Shown here piece by piece: positions 1 through 8,721 of a stretch of 64,000 nucleotides of DNA (position 1 is its first letter; each line of letters begins with the position of its first letter). The stretch covers positions 1 to 64,000 of the forward strand of contig NZ_LDES01000038.1 of NCBI RefSeq assembly GCF_001015195.1, given 5' to 3'. The position numbers and the translations under genes are program-made. The notes below the pieces were generated by a model, which worked only from the letters and a program-made list of their open reading frames with translations, had not been told where the DNA came from and made no database searches. Source of the DNA: Sphingomonas sp. Y57 (GTDB taxonomy: Bacteria; Pseudomonadota; Alphaproteobacteria; Sphingomonadales; Sphingomonadaceae).

Positions 1-13
1 TTTGCAAACTCAC

Positions 14-86
14 GGGATCTCACTGCCTTTCCGCACGACGAAGGAAGAAGGAAGGGAGATCCCGGCTTTCGCCGGGATGACGAAGC
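14..86. repeat. REP-like palindromic element (copy 1)
   Basis: An extragenic palindrome of the CCCGGCTTTCGCCGGG type with a GGGATGACG end, preceded by a purine-rich spacer and a partial GGGATCTC arm. It lies just downstream of the pgi stop codon. It shares its core and its GAAGGAAGAAGG-type spacer with the copy at 2805-2859. Confidence 0.7.
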
Positions 87-94
87 CGGTCGCC

Positions 95-1597
95 CTATCC
101 CAGCGCGCGGGCGATCAGCGCGCGGGTCGAGGGGTCGAAGCGGTCGGTACCCTCGCTCTCGATCGACTTCGCGATCTCCTTGCCCAGCTCGACGCCGAAC
201 TGATCGAACGGGTTGATCCCCAGCAGCACGGCGTTGGCGAAGGTGCGATGCTCGTAGAAGGCGATCAGCGCGCCGAGCCGACGGGGATCGATACGGTCGA
301 GCAGGATTGTCGTCGATGGCCGATCGCCGGGATAGGCACGCGCCGGATCGCCATTGTCACGACCCGCCATCAGAGCGGCGCCCTGCGCGAAGCAGTTGAT
401 CAGCAGGGTGCGGTGGTGCGCCTCGTCGAGCGCATGATCCGGCTCGATCGCTGCGACGAACTCGACCGGCACCAGCCGCGTCCCCTGATGGAGGAGCTGG
501 AACACTGCATGCTGGGCATCGGTGCCCACTCCGCCCCAGGTGATCGCCGCCGTCGGGCCATCGACCGGCGATCCGTCCGCCTTCACCCCCTTGCCGTTCG
601 ATTCCATCTCGAGCTGCTGGAGATAGGAGGGCAACAAGCGCAGCCGTTCGTCATAGGCGAAGACGGCGCGCGTCTCGGCTCCGCGCAGCATCGAATAATA
701 TTGATCGGCGAAAGCAGCGAGCAACGGAATGTTGGCCCTGGGAGCCGCCAGCCGGAAATGGCGATCCATCGCCGCCGCCCCCTCCAGCAGTTCCTCGAAC
801 GCGTCCCAGCCGAGCGCGAGCGCGGCCGGAAAGCCGATCGACGACCAGAGCGAGTAGCGTCCGCCGACGCTTTCGGAAAAGGGCAGGATGCGGGTCTCGT
901 CGATCCCCCATTCGACCGCCTTCTCCGGCGAGGCGGTCAGCGCGATCACGCGCGAATAGGGGTCCTCGACATTGTCCTCCTCCATCCAGGCGAGCACCGA
1001 GCGCGCGTTGAGCATCGTCTCCGTGGTGGTGAAGGTCTTCGACGCGACCACGAGCAAGGTCGCCTGCGGATCGAAGCGGCGGAACACCGCATCGAGCGCG
1101 GCGCCGTCGACGTTGGAAGCCACCGCCACCTCATAGCGACCGGCATCGCGGCCGAGCGCGTCGACCAGCAGGTCCGGGCCGAGCGCCGATCCGCCGATGC
1201 CGACATGGAGGATGTGACGGATCGGGCCGAACACCTCGGCCTCGATCGCGTCGATCATGCCGCGCATCCGGGAGTGGAAGCCCCGCGCGCGGGCGACGCT
1301 GTCGGGGGAACCCTGGCCGCGCTCGGCGGGATGCTCGGCTGCGCGGCCCTCGGTGATGTTGACCACCGCGCCGGCGAACAGCGCGTCGCGCCGCCCGGCA
1401 AAACCGCTCGCCTCGGCCAGTGCGGTGAAGCGCTCGATCAACGCCGTCGACAGATGCGTCTTGGAGAAGTCGAACAGGATGCCGGCCTCCTCCATCGACA
1501 GCCGCGACAACCGGTCGGGTTCGTTGGTGAACAGCTCGGTCAGGCTGGTCGCCGGGGTGTCGCGAAGGGCGTTCCAGGCGGCTTTGGCCTCCGTCAT
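95..1597 (-). CDS. pgi: Glucose-6-phosphate isomerase
   Basis: Interconverts glucose-6-phosphate and fructose-6-phosphate in the cytoplasm. At 500 aa it is slightly shorter than the E. coli enzyme. Recognisable family blocks, in order, are HVGIGGSALGP (sugar-phosphate binding), a GGRYSLWSSIG segment, QLEMESNGK, the catalytic-His region around QHAVFQLLHQGT, and DQFGVELGKEIA near the C-terminus, which carries the catalytic lysine. The frame stays open further upstream to 1660. I chose the ATG at 1597 because a GGAG lies 9 nt before it and the protein then starts MTEAKAAWN, at normal family length. The gene is transcribed divergently from the MCP-like gene at 1771, so the 170 nt between them must hold both promoters. 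A REP element follows the stop. Identification is secure. Confidence 0.96.
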   Translation of the reverse strand: MTEAKAAWNALRDTPATSLTELFTNEPDRLSRLSMEEAGILFDFSKTHLSTALIERFTALAEASGFAGRRDALFAGAVVNITEGRAAEHPAERGQGSPDSVARARGFHSRMRGMIDAIEAEVFGPIRHILHVGIGGSALGPDLLVDALGRDAGRYEVAVASNVDGAALDAVFRRFDPQATLLVVASKTFTTTETMLNARSVLAWMEEDNVEDPYSRVIALTASPEKAVEWGIDETRILPFSESVGGRYSLWSSIGFPAALALGWDAFEELLEGAAAMDRHFRLAAPRANIPLLAAFADQYYSMLRGAETRAVFAYDERLRLLPSYLQQLEMESNGKGVKADGSPVDGPTAAITWGGVGTDAQHAVFQLLHQGTRLVPVEFVAAIEPDHALDEAHHRTLLINCFAQGAALMAGRDNGDPARAYPGDRPSTTILLDRIDPRRLGALIAFYEHRTFANAVLLGINPFDQFGVELGKEIAKSIESEGTDRFDPSTRALIARALG

Positions 1598-1770
1598 CGA
1601 TCGATTCTCCATATTGCAGCGCGGCGAATGGCCGATTCCAGCCGGATTTCCGACTTCCACTTACCGATTATTCACCATTTCCACCCACATGTTCCACCGA
1701 AAGAGCAGCCAATTGCCATCAACATGATGCGGAGGGTGCCGCAAACGAGGTCGAATCGGGGGGACCCCGC

Positions 1771-2796
1771 ATGCAGGACGACATATTGCGCCTGGCCTAT
1801 GAGGTCTCGCGCGTGACGGAAGAAAAGGTCGATCGCATCGACCGGGTGATGAAGCAGACCGGCATGCTGGCGATCAACGCCCGGCTGGAGGCGGCCCGCG
1901 CGGGCGAGGCGGGCCGCGCCTTCTCCGTGGTCGCGCAGGAGCTCGGTGCACTTGCCAATGCGATCTCGGGAATCGGCGGCGAGCTCCGCTCGGCGATCGC
2001 GTCGAACATCGCCTCGCTGCGTACCGCGGGCAGTCAGATGCTTGTCGACTTCAAGGGCACCCGTCACACCGACCTCGCCCGCTCGGCGGTCGAGATCATC
2101 GATCGCAACCTCTACGAACGTTCCTGTGACGTGCGCTGGTGGGCGACCGACAGCTCGGTGACGCACGTGCTCGAAGACCCCACCCGCGCCACCGTCGCCC
2201 ACGCCACCGAAAGGTTGGCGACGATCCTGCGGTCCTACACCGTCTATCTCGACCTGTGGATCGCCGACCGGAACGGCCGGGTGATCGCGACCGGCCGCCC
2301 CGACCGATATCCCGATGCGATCGGCCAGGACGTCTCGCATGAGGACTGGTTCCGCGCCGCGATGACGACCCGGACCGGCGATGACTTCCGGGTCTGCGAC
2401 ATCGCTGCCAACCCGACCCTCGGCGACGCCCATGTCGCGACCTATTCGACGGCGGTTCGCGCGGGCGGCCACAGCCGGGGCGGCGCGATCGGCGCGCTCG
2501 GCATCTTCTTCGACTGGACGCCGCAGGCGGCGGCGGTGCTCGACGGCATCGGCCTGTCGCCCGCCGAGCGCGCGACATCGCGGCTGATGCTGCTCGACGC
2601 CGGCCATCGCATCATCGCCGCGTCGGACGGACAAGGCATCTGCACCGACCATTACCCGCTCCAGACCGACGGACGCGAGAGCGGCTATTACAACCAGGGC
2701 GGCAAGCTGGTCGCCTTCGCCCTGACCCCCGGCTACGAAACCTATCGCGGCCTCGGCTGGCTGGGTTGCATCGAGAGCGACCTCGTCGAGGAGTGA
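1771..2796 (+). CDS. Soluble MCP-tip protein with C-terminal Cache-like domain
   Basis: Residues about 10-85 match the cytoplasmic tip of a chemoreceptor: QTGMLAINARLEAARAG followed by EAGRAFSVVAQELGALA corresponds to the CheA/CheW-binding hairpin. Residues about 100-330 look like a Cache sensor: an N-terminal helix, WIADRNGRVIATGRP, DVSHEDWFRAAM, and a later segment with YNQGGKLVAFALTPG. There is no membrane segment, signal peptide or HAMP domain. The signalling part precedes the sensor, the reverse of classical receptors, and is only about 75 aa, too short for the usual methylation helices. I infer a cytoplasmic sensor acting on a chemosensory or other CheA-like array, or a modulator of one. 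The ATG at 1771 has a G-rich ribosome site just upstream. No chemotaxis gene is adjacent. The domain family is fairly sure; the function is open. Confidence 0.75.
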   Translation: MQDDILRLAYEVSRVTEEKVDRIDRVMKQTGMLAINARLEAARAGEAGRAFSVVAQELGALANAISGIGGELRSAIASNIASLRTAGSQMLVDFKGTRHTDLARSAVEIIDRNLYERSCDVRWWATDSSVTHVLEDPTRATVAHATERLATILRSYTVYLDLWIADRNGRVIATGRPDRYPDAIGQDVSHEDWFRAAMTTRTGDDFRVCDIAANPTLGDAHVATYSTAVRAGGHSRGGAIGALGIFFDWTPQAAAVLDGIGLSPAERATSRLMLLDAGHRIIAASDGQGICTDHYPLQTDGRESGYYNQGGKLVAFALTPGYETYRGLGWLGCIESDLVEE

Positions 2797-2804
2797 CAGT
2801 TCTG

Positions 2805-2859
2805 CTCATCCGGCGAAAGAAGGAAGGAAAAGGGAGATTCCGGCTTTCGCCGGAATGAG
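2805..2859. repeat. REP-like palindromic element (copy 2)
   Basis: Inverted arms CTCAT-CCGGCGAAAG (from 2805) and CTTTCGCCGGAATGAG (to 2859) are separated by a purine-rich spacer of about 24 nt. The element lies between the MCP-like gene and trpF and could terminate or insulate transcription upstream of the trp block. Confidence 0.7.
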
Positions 2860-2915
2860 GATTCGGGGGGCACACGCCGTTCACGAAGGTTGACGCGACG
2901 CCCCGACGGGCCGAC

Positions 2916-3569
2916 ATGCGCGCCATGCAGCGCGTGACAGCCAAGATCTGCGGGCTTTCGACACCGGAAACGGTGGATGCCGCCGCACACCACGGTGCCA
3001 GCCATGCCGGCTTCGTCTTCTTCCCGAAAAGCCCGCGCCACGTCAGCTTCGAGCAGGCAGCGTCGCTGACGATGCGGCTGCCCCGACATGTCGGCCGGGT
3101 CGGCGTCTTCGTCGAGCCCGAGGAGGCAGTGTTGGACCAGGCGATACGGATCGGCGGAATCGACACGGTCCAGCTCCACGGCCATGAGCCCCCCGAGCGG
3201 CTTGTCGCGCTGCGCGCGCGCCATCCCGGCGTCGCGATCTGGAAAGCCGTTCCCGTCCGCACCCGCGCCGATCTTGAGGCCGCCGAACGCTATCGTTCGG
3301 TCGCCGAGCTGATCCTCTATGATGCAAAGACGCCCGAGGGCGCCCTGCCCGGCGGCATGGGACTGCGCTTCGACTGGGCGTTGCTCGACGGTTTTCGTCA
3401 CCCGCAGCGCTGGGCACTGTCGGGCGGGATCGATACCGACAACGTCGCCGACGCGGCAGGCCGCACCGGCGCCCGGCTGATCGACGTCTCCTCCGGCGTC
3501 GAGAGCGCACCAGGCATCAAGGCGGTGGACAAGATCGCCGCCTTCCTCCAACGGGTCGCGACATTATGA
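2916..3569 (+). CDS. trpF: Phosphoribosylanthranilate isomerase
   Basis: Catalyses the Amadori rearrangement of N-(5-phosphoribosyl)anthranilate in tryptophan synthesis. At 217 aa it is a normal single-domain TIM barrel. The catalytic cysteine lies in AKICGL (C12), followed by [19 protein letters not shown], the aspartate in LYDAKTPEG, and the phosphate-binding C-terminal part [11 protein letters not shown] ... [11 protein letters not shown]. The start at 2916 is not certain: a second ATG at 2925 would suit the family equally, and neither has a good Shine-Dalgarno. Its TGA overlaps the trpB ATG (ATGA), so trpF, trpB, trpA and accD look translationally coupled. I see no Trp-codon leader peptide or attenuator in the 119 nt before it; that space holds a REP element instead. 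Confidence 0.95.
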   Translation: MRAMQRVTAKICGLSTPETVDAAAHHGASHAGFVFFPKSPRHVSFEQAASLTMRLPRHVGRVGVFVEPEEAVLDQAIRIGGIDTVQLHGHEPPERLVALRARHPGVAIWKAVPVRTRADLEAAERYRSVAELILYDAKTPEGALPGGMGLRFDWALLDGFRHPQRWALSGGIDTDNVADAAGRTGARLIDVSSGVESAPGIKAVDKIAAFLQRVATL

Positions 3570-4795
3570 ACGTCCCAGATTCCAGCCTCCGTCCCAACAC
3601 GCTGAGGAGCGGTCCCGACGAGTGCGGCCAGTTCGGCCAGTTCGGCGGACGCTATGTCAGCGAGACGCTGATGCCGCTGATCCTCGACCTCGAACGCGAA
3701 TATCGCGCAGCGCAGGCCGACCCCGCCTTCCGGGCGGAACTCGATGACCTGATGCGCCATTATGTCGGCCGGCCCAGCCCGCTCTATTTTGCCGAGCGGC
3801 TGACCGAGCATCTCGGCGGGGCGAAGATTTACCTCAAGCGCGAGGAATTGAACCACACCGGCGCGCATAAGATCAACAACTGCATCGGCCAGATCCTGCT
3901 GGCCCGCCGCATGGGCAAGACCCGGATCATCGCCGAGACAGGCGCCGGACAGCACGGCGTCGCAACCGCAACCGTCGCGGCACGCTTCGGCCTGCCCTGC
4001 ACCATCTTCATGGGCGCGGTCGACGTCGCGCGGCAGCAGCCCAACGTGTTTCGGATGAAGCTGCTGGGCGCCGAGGTGAACGCGGTGACATCGGGCGCGC
4101 AGACGCTCAAGGATGCCATGAACGAGGCGCTGCGCGACTGGGTCGCGAACGTCCACGACACCTTCTACATCATCGGCACCGCGGCCGGGCCGCATCCCTA
4201 TCCCGAGCTGGTGCGCGACTTTCAGTCGGTGATCGGTCACGAGGCGCGCGCGCAGATACTGGAGGCCGAGGGTCGTCTGCCCGACATGCTGATCGCGGCG
4301 GTCGGCGGCGGGTCCAACGCGATCGGCTTGTTCCACCCCTTCCTCGACGACACTGACGTGCGGATGATCGGCGTCGAGGCAGCGGGCGAGGGTCTCGATA
4401 CCGGCAGGCATGCCGCCAGCCTCGCCGGCGGATCGCCGGGCGTGCTCCACGGCAACCGCACCTATCTGCTCCAGGACGACGACGGCCAGATCACCGAGGC
4501 GCACTCGATCTCGGCCGGGCTCGACTATCCGGGGATCGGCCCCGAGCATAGCTGGCTGCATGAGATCGGGCGCGCCGAATATGTCCCGGTCACCGACGGC
4601 GAGGCGCTCGCCAGCTTCCAGCGGCTCGCGAAGCTGGAGGGGATCATCCCCGCGCTCGAATCGGCACATGCACTGGCGGCGGTCGAGAAGCTCGCCCCCA
4701 CCATGGGCAACGACAAGCTGATCGTCCTCAACCTGTCCGGCCGCGGCGACAAGGACATCTTCACGGTCGCCGCCGCGCTGGGGGTCGAGATATGA
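3566..4795 (+). CDS. trpB: Tryptophan synthase beta chain
   Basis: PLP-dependent beta subunit, which joins indole and serine to make tryptophan in the alpha2-beta2 complex. At 409 aa it has the usual length. The PLP-binding lysine is K102 in HTGAHKINN. Other family blocks are [10 protein letters not shown] near the N-terminus, [12 protein letters not shown], the phosphate-cup glycines GGGSNAIG, and LSGRGDKD near the C-terminus. Start and stop overlap both neighbours by ATGA junctions (trpF at 3566, trpA at 4792), which fixes the start and implies coupled translation. It is the standard TrpB1 form, not the TrpB2 variant. Confidence 0.98.
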   Translation: MNVPDSSLRPNTLRSGPDECGQFGQFGGRYVSETLMPLILDLEREYRAAQADPAFRAELDDLMRHYVGRPSPLYFAERLTEHLGGAKIYLKREELNHTGAHKINNCIGQILLARRMGKTRIIAETGAGQHGVATATVAARFGLPCTIFMGAVDVARQQPNVFRMKLLGAEVNAVTSGAQTLKDAMNEALRDWVANVHDTFYIIGTAAGPHPYPELVRDFQSVIGHEARAQILEAEGRLPDMLIAAVGGGSNAIGLFHPFLDDTDVRMIGVEAAGEGLDTGRHAASLAGGSPGVLHGNRTYLLQDDDGQITEAHSISAGLDYPGIGPEHSWLHEIGRAEYVPVTDGEALASFQRLAKLEGIIPALESAHALAAVEKLAPTMGNDKLIVLNLSGRGDKDIFTVAAALGVEI

Positions 4796-5607
4796 GCCGC
4801 CTGTCCGACGCATTCGCCCGGACCCGTGCAGAGGGGCGCGCCGCCCTGGTCACCTTCGTCACCGGTGGCGACCCGACCCCGGGCGACATGGGACCGATCC
4901 TCGACGCGCTGGTGGCGGGCGGCGCCGACGTGATCGAGCTCGGCATGCCCTTCACCGATCCGATGGCCGACGGCCCCGCGATCCAGCGGGCCAACCTCCG
5001 CGCGCTCGGCGCGGGGACGACCACCGCCGACCTGCTGGCGATCGCCGCCGCCTTTCGGCAGCGCCACCCCTCGGTGCCGCTGGTGCTGATGGGCTATGCC
5101 AATCCGATGGTCCGGCGCGGGCCCGAATGGTTCGCCGCCGAGGCCGCCCGCGCCGGTGTCGATGGCGTGATCTGCGTCGACATCCCGCCAGAGCAGGATG
5201 CCGCGCTCGGCCCGGCGCTCCGTGCCGCCGGGGTCGCACCCATCCGCCTCGCCACCCCGACCACCGACGCGGCACGGCTGCCGGCGGTGCTGGAGGGGGC
5301 CTCGGGCTTCCTCTATTATGTCTCGGTCGCGGGGATCACGGGCATGCAGCAGGCCGGACAGGCCAGCATCGAAGCGGCGGTCGCGCGCTTCAAGGCCGCG
5401 ACCGACCTCCCCGTAGTGGTCGGTTTCGGCGTGCGCGGGCCGGAACAGGCCGAAGCGATCGGCCGGGTCGCCGACGGCGTGGTCGTCGGTTCGGCGATCG
5501 TCGACCTGATCGGCGAGCATGGCGCCGCCGCTGCGGGGCCCGTCCGCGATTTCACCGCCACCCTCAGCGCGGCGCTGCGCCGCGCCGCCCAGGAGAAGGC
5601 CGCATGA
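4792..5607 (+). CDS. trpA: Tryptophan synthase alpha chain
   Basis: Cleaves indole-3-glycerol phosphate to indole, which is channelled to TrpB. The 271-aa TIM barrel shows the family signature [17 protein letters not shown]. Its catalytic residues fall at E49 and D60, the same numbers as in the enterobacterial enzyme. Downstream blocks [10 protein letters not shown] and [12 protein letters not shown] form the phosphate site. The gene starts inside the trpB stop (ATGA) and ends inside the accD start (ATGA), so its stoichiometry with TrpB is probably set by coupling. Confidence 0.98.
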   Translation: MSRLSDAFARTRAEGRAALVTFVTGGDPTPGDMGPILDALVAGGADVIELGMPFTDPMADGPAIQRANLRALGAGTTTADLLAIAAAFRQRHPSVPLVLMGYANPMVRRGPEWFAAEAARAGVDGVICVDIPPEQDAALGPALRAAGVAPIRLATPTTDAARLPAVLEGASGFLYYVSVAGITGMQQAGQASIEAAVARFKAATDLPVVVGFGVRGPEQAEAIGRVADGVVVGSAIVDLIGEHGAAAAGPVRDFTATLSAALRRAAQEKAA

Positions 5608-6458
5608 GCTGGCTCGATAGCGTCCGCAAGAAAATCCCGTTCATCGCCAAGCGCGAGAGTCCGGACAATCTCTGGCACAAATGCCCGTCATGCCAGCAGA
5701 TGATCTTCGCCAAGGAATATGAGGAGAATCTGTCGGTCTGCCCGAAATGCGGCCATCATGGCCGGATCGGCCCCGATGCGCGCTTTGACCAGCTGTTCGA
5801 CGGCGGCGTCTACACGCCGCTGCCCGCTCCGCAGGTTCGCGAGGACCCGCTCAAGTTTCGCGATTCGAAGCGCTACACCGACCGCATGAAGGAGGCGCGT
5901 GCCAAGACCGGCGAGCAGGACGCCCTGATCAATGCGCGCGGTACGATCGAGGGGTTCAAGACGGTCGTCGGCGTGCAGGACTTCGCCTTCATGGGCGGGT
6001 CGATGGGACTCGCGGTCGGCGCCGCCTTCGTCGCGGGCGTCCAGGCGGCCATCGCCGATCGCTGTCCCTATATCATCTTCACGGCCGCCGGCGGCGCGCG
6101 CATGCAGGAGGGTATCCTCTCGCTGATGCAGATGCCGAAGACCACCGTCGCGATCGCCCAGCTCCGCGAAGCGGGTTTGCCGTACATCGTCGTGATGACC
6201 GATCCGACGACCGGCGGCGTCACCGCCTCCTATGCGATGCTCGGCGATATCCAGATCGCCGAGCCCGGCGCGCTGATCGGTTTCGCCGGCCAGCGGGTGA
6301 TCGAGCAGACGATCCGCGAGAAGCTGCCCGAAGGGTTCCAGCGCGCCGAATATCTGCTCGAACACGGCATGCTCGACATGGTCGTCAAGCGGCACGACCT
6401 GCGCGCGGAACTGGCGCGGCTGATCGACTATCTCTGCCCGGGGAAGAAGGCGGCCTAG
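5604..6458 (+). CDS. accD: Acetyl-CoA carboxylase carboxyltransferase, beta subunit
   Basis: Zinc-ribbon subunit of the carboxyltransferase that makes malonyl-CoA for fatty-acid synthesis; the partner AccA is not in this window. The 284-aa protein has the four zinc cysteines C27/C30 and C46/C49, followed by the crotonase-fold core with [46 protein letters not shown] and [11 protein letters not shown]. The frame is open further upstream inside trpA, but the ATG at 5604 is fixed by an ATGA overlap with trpA and by AGGAGAAGG just before it. The trp-accD-folC order is common in proteobacteria and puts fatty-acid precursor supply under the same transcript as tryptophan synthesis. Confidence 0.97.
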   Translation: MSWLDSVRKKIPFIAKRESPDNLWHKCPSCQQMIFAKEYEENLSVCPKCGHHGRIGPDARFDQLFDGGVYTPLPAPQVREDPLKFRDSKRYTDRMKEARAKTGEQDALINARGTIEGFKTVVGVQDFAFMGGSMGLAVGAAFVAGVQAAIADRCPYIIFTAAGGARMQEGILSLMQMPKTTVAIAQLREAGLPYIVVMTDPTTGGVTASYAMLGDIQIAEPGALIGFAGQRVIEQTIREKLPEGFQRAEYLLEHGMLDMVVKRHDLRAELARLIDYLCPGKKAA

Positions 6459-6482
6459 CGGTGGCCGCCACCCTTTCCCCTT

Positions 6483-6510
6483 CGTCGTTCCGGCGGGGGC
6501 CGGAATGACG
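6483..6510. repeat. REP-like single hairpin (copy 3)
   Basis: A single imperfect palindrome, GTTCCGGCGGGGGCCGGAAT with CGTC and GACG ends, in the 81 nt between accD and folC. It is one monomer of the family that is a dimer at 7887-7976. Confidence 0.65.
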
Positions 6511-6539
6511 CCGTCAGTCTAGGGACAGGCCCACCCTCC

Positions 6540-7865
6540 ATGCCCGATCACGCCGTCTCCACCGATCCCGCCGTTCAGGCGCAGCTCGACCGGCTGTGGC
6601 GGCTCTCGCCGGGCGCCGACATCCTCGGGCTCGACCGGATAGGGCGCCTGTGCGAACGGCTGGGCAACCCGGAGCGTGCGCTGCCGCCGGTGTTCCACGT
6701 CGCCGGCACCAACGGCAAGGGATCGACCTGCGCCTATCTGCGCGCCGCGATCGAGGCGGCCGGGATGAGCGCGCACGTCTTCACCAGCCCACACCTGATC
6801 CGCTTCAACGAGCGCATCCGCATCGCCGGCGCGCTGATCGAGGACGCCGCGCTCGCCGCGCTGCTCGCGGAGGTGCTCGACGTCTCCGAAGGGATCGGCG
6901 CCAGCTTCTTCGAGGTGACGACCGCCGCCGCCTTCCTCGCCTTCAGCCGCACCCCCGCCGACGCCTGCATCGTCGAGGTCGGGCTCGGCGGCCGGCTCGA
7001 CGCGACCAACGTCATCGCCGATCCACTGGTCTGCGGCATCGCCCAGCTCGGGCTCGACCATCAGAGCTTCCTCGGCGACACGATCGAGGCGATCGCGGCG
7101 GAGAAGGCGGGCATCGCCAAGCCCGGCGTCCCCATCCTGACGCTCCATTACCCCGCCACCGTCGCCAACGAGATTGGCCGCGTAATCCGCGAGACCGGCG
7201 CCCCATGGCACGTCAAGGGCGGCTCCTGGGACGCCGCCGCCTATCAGGGCCGGCTTCATTATCGCGACGCGCAGGGCAAGCTCGATCTGCCGCTTCCGGG
7301 ACTCGCCGGCCAGCACCAGGCGATGAACGCCGCGCTGGCGGTGGCGATGCTGCGGCATCAGGACGCGATCGCGATCCCCTCTTCGGCGCTGCGCGCGGCG
7401 ATGGGCTGGGCCGACTGGCCGGCGCGGCTCCAGCATCTGCGCGGCGGCGCGTTGTTCGACCGGCTGCCGGCCGGATCGGACCTGTGGATCGACGGCGGCC
7501 ACAATCCTTCGGCGGGGCGGGTGATCGGCGATTTCCTGCGCAACCAGGTGGCGGCCGACCGGCCGCTCCACATCGTCCTGGGCCTGCTCGCCAACAAGGA
7601 CGCGGGCGGCTTCCTCGCGGCGATGGGCCGGGTGCCGGCGCATTTCCACATGGTGCCGGTGCCGGGCCATGAACATCACGCGCCGGCCGCTCTTGCCGAC
7701 ACCGCCCGCCTCGCCGGCTTCGCCGCGGCTACCGCGACCGGCTTCGAGGACGCCCTTGCGACGATCGCGGCCGGCGCCGGCAACGTCCCGCCGGTGGTGC
7801 TGATCGGCGGCTCACTCTACCTGGCGGGCAAGGCGCTGGAGGCCAACGGGACGGTGATCGACTGA
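6540..7865 (+). CDS. folC: Folylpolyglutamate synthase / dihydrofolate synthase
   Basis: Mur-ligase-fold enzyme that adds glutamate to dihydropteroate and to folates. The 441-aa protein has the ATP-binding loop GTNGKGS at residues 56-62. It continues with SPHLIRFNERI, VEVGLGGRLDATN and DHQSFLGDTIEAIAAEKAGI, then a C-terminal ligase domain with IDGGHNPSAGRV, which contains the conserved HNP. The ATG at 6540 has AGGGACAGG about 10 nt upstream. It follows accD by 81 nt containing one REP hairpin, so it may be read through from the trp-accD transcript. Whether it is bifunctional (DHFS and FPGS) cannot be decided from sequence alone, but no separate folA/folP lies nearby. Confidence 0.95.
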   Translation: MPDHAVSTDPAVQAQLDRLWRLSPGADILGLDRIGRLCERLGNPERALPPVFHVAGTNGKGSTCAYLRAAIEAAGMSAHVFTSPHLIRFNERIRIAGALIEDAALAALLAEVLDVSEGIGASFFEVTTAAAFLAFSRTPADACIVEVGLGGRLDATNVIADPLVCGIAQLGLDHQSFLGDTIEAIAAEKAGIAKPGVPILTLHYPATVANEIGRVIRETGAPWHVKGGSWDAAAYQGRLHYRDAQGKLDLPLPGLAGQHQAMNAALAVAMLRHQDAIAIPSSALRAAMGWADWPARLQHLRGGALFDRLPAGSDLWIDGGHNPSAGRVIGDFLRNQVAADRPLHIVLGLLANKDAGGFLAAMGRVPAHFHMVPVPGHEHHAPAALADTARLAGFAAATATGFEDALATIAAGAGNVPPVVLIGGSLYLAGKALEANGTVID

Positions 7866-7886
7866 GGTCGGAACTTCCCCCACGCG

Positions 7887-7976
7887 CGTCATCCCGGCGG
7901 AGGCCGGGATCTCGGGCGGCTCCTGCCTCGATCTCGTCTCCTCTCTCCCGAGATCCCGGCCTCCGCCGGGATGACG
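7887..7976. repeat. Perfect REP dimer (REPIN-like, copy 4)
   Basis: Two 30-nt arms, 7887-7916 and 7947-7976, are exact reverse complements separated by a 30-nt pyrimidine-rich spacer. Each arm begins CGTCATCCCGGCGGAGGCCG and is itself a hairpin. This is the best-preserved copy in the window and serves as the reference for the family. It lies just after the folC stop and may protect or terminate that transcript. Confidence 0.85.
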
Positions 7977-8020
7977 ATATGAAGAGGGCGCCGCCCCATT
8001 CAGTCGCACCGCAGCATTTA

Positions 8021-8039
8021 ATTGCGATTGACTCGCAAT
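8021..8039. promoter_or_regulatory. Fur-like palindrome ATTGCGA-N5-TCGCAAT
   Basis: A perfect 7-bp inverted repeat with a 5-nt spacer (TTGAC), 43 nt upstream of the ATG at 8083. The spacing and the TTGCGA...TCGCAA arms resemble alphaproteobacterial Fur boxes, which is inference. The TTGACT at 8028-8033 could also serve as a -35 element, so a bound repressor would cover the promoter. Confidence 0.45.
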
Positions 8040-8082
8040 AGCATACATGCTCTTCTTCCCCGGCCGAGAGGGAGAGAAGTGC

Positions 8083-8520
8083 ATGTCCGACGGAATCGCC
8101 GCATCGACCGCCAGCCTGCTGCCTCATGGCGCGCCCGAGGGCAGCGGCGCGCTGCTTTTCCTGCAGACGGTGCGCCGGATGGGCATTGGCGGGCTCGGCG
8201 ACGCCTATGCCGCCAGCCTGCTGATCGGCACGTTCGGCCTGTCCTTCCGCCGCCCGCTGGTCTTGAGCCGCGCCCTGATGGCGGAACTGGCGCGCGCCTC
8301 CCAGCGCTCGATCATGATCGCGCCGTCCTGCTGCTGCCGGATGACGATCGCGGAATCGATCCTGCTCGTCGCGGTCGCGACGGCGCGCGATCAGCCGGCG
8401 GCCGCACACCGGCGCCTCTGCCAGCTCTGCGGCGTCGACCGGGCGCTGGGCATATTGTCGAGCGCGCAGGCGGTGGCGCAGGCCTTCGCCGATCTCGGCC
8501 GGCCGATCGAGGCCGCCTGA
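8083..8520 (+). CDS. Small conserved sphingomonad protein, possibly DUF6628
   Basis: A 145-aa soluble protein with no signal peptide or membrane segment. Its most striking motif is IAPSCCCRMTIAE, three adjacent cysteines near the middle, with another Cys pair in RRLCQLCGVDR. The pattern (LLFLQTVRRMGIGGLGDAYAA, LSFRRPLVLSRALMAEL, SSAQAVAQAFADLG) matches what I remember of DUF6628 proteins, widespread in sphingomonads and of unknown function. I chose the ATG at 8083 over an in-frame ATG at 8047 because GGGAGAGAAG lies directly upstream of it. The Fur-like palindrome in front and the cysteine cluster suggest a link to iron or metal supply, but that is inference only. The gene is monocistronic, between a REP dimer and acnA. 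Confidence 0.7.
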   Translation: MSDGIAASTASLLPHGAPEGSGALLFLQTVRRMGIGGLGDAYAASLLIGTFGLSFRRPLVLSRALMAELARASQRSIMIAPSCCCRMTIAESILLVAVATARDQPAAAHRRLCQLCGVDRALGILSSAQAVAQAFADLGRPIEAA

Positions 8521-8721
8521 TCCTCCGCCGACCAGGAAGCGCCGCGTCAGAACAGGTTGCGACCTCTCTCTCGTCCCCCAGGCGGACGGCGATATCGGAC
8601 GCGATAGCGCCAGCGGGTTGGCGCGCGTTCTCATGTTCAAACCGCCGCGACACTTTTACTGCTAGTCCCCCGTCGCTATATCCCAGCTCGACTCTCGCAA
8701 TCGCAGCATAGGGGCTCAGCC

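Noticed and set aside
2797-2915. A tryptophan attenuator or leader peptide ahead of trpF
   Set aside because: No run of Trp codons or terminator/antiterminator pair is visible; the region holds a REP element instead.
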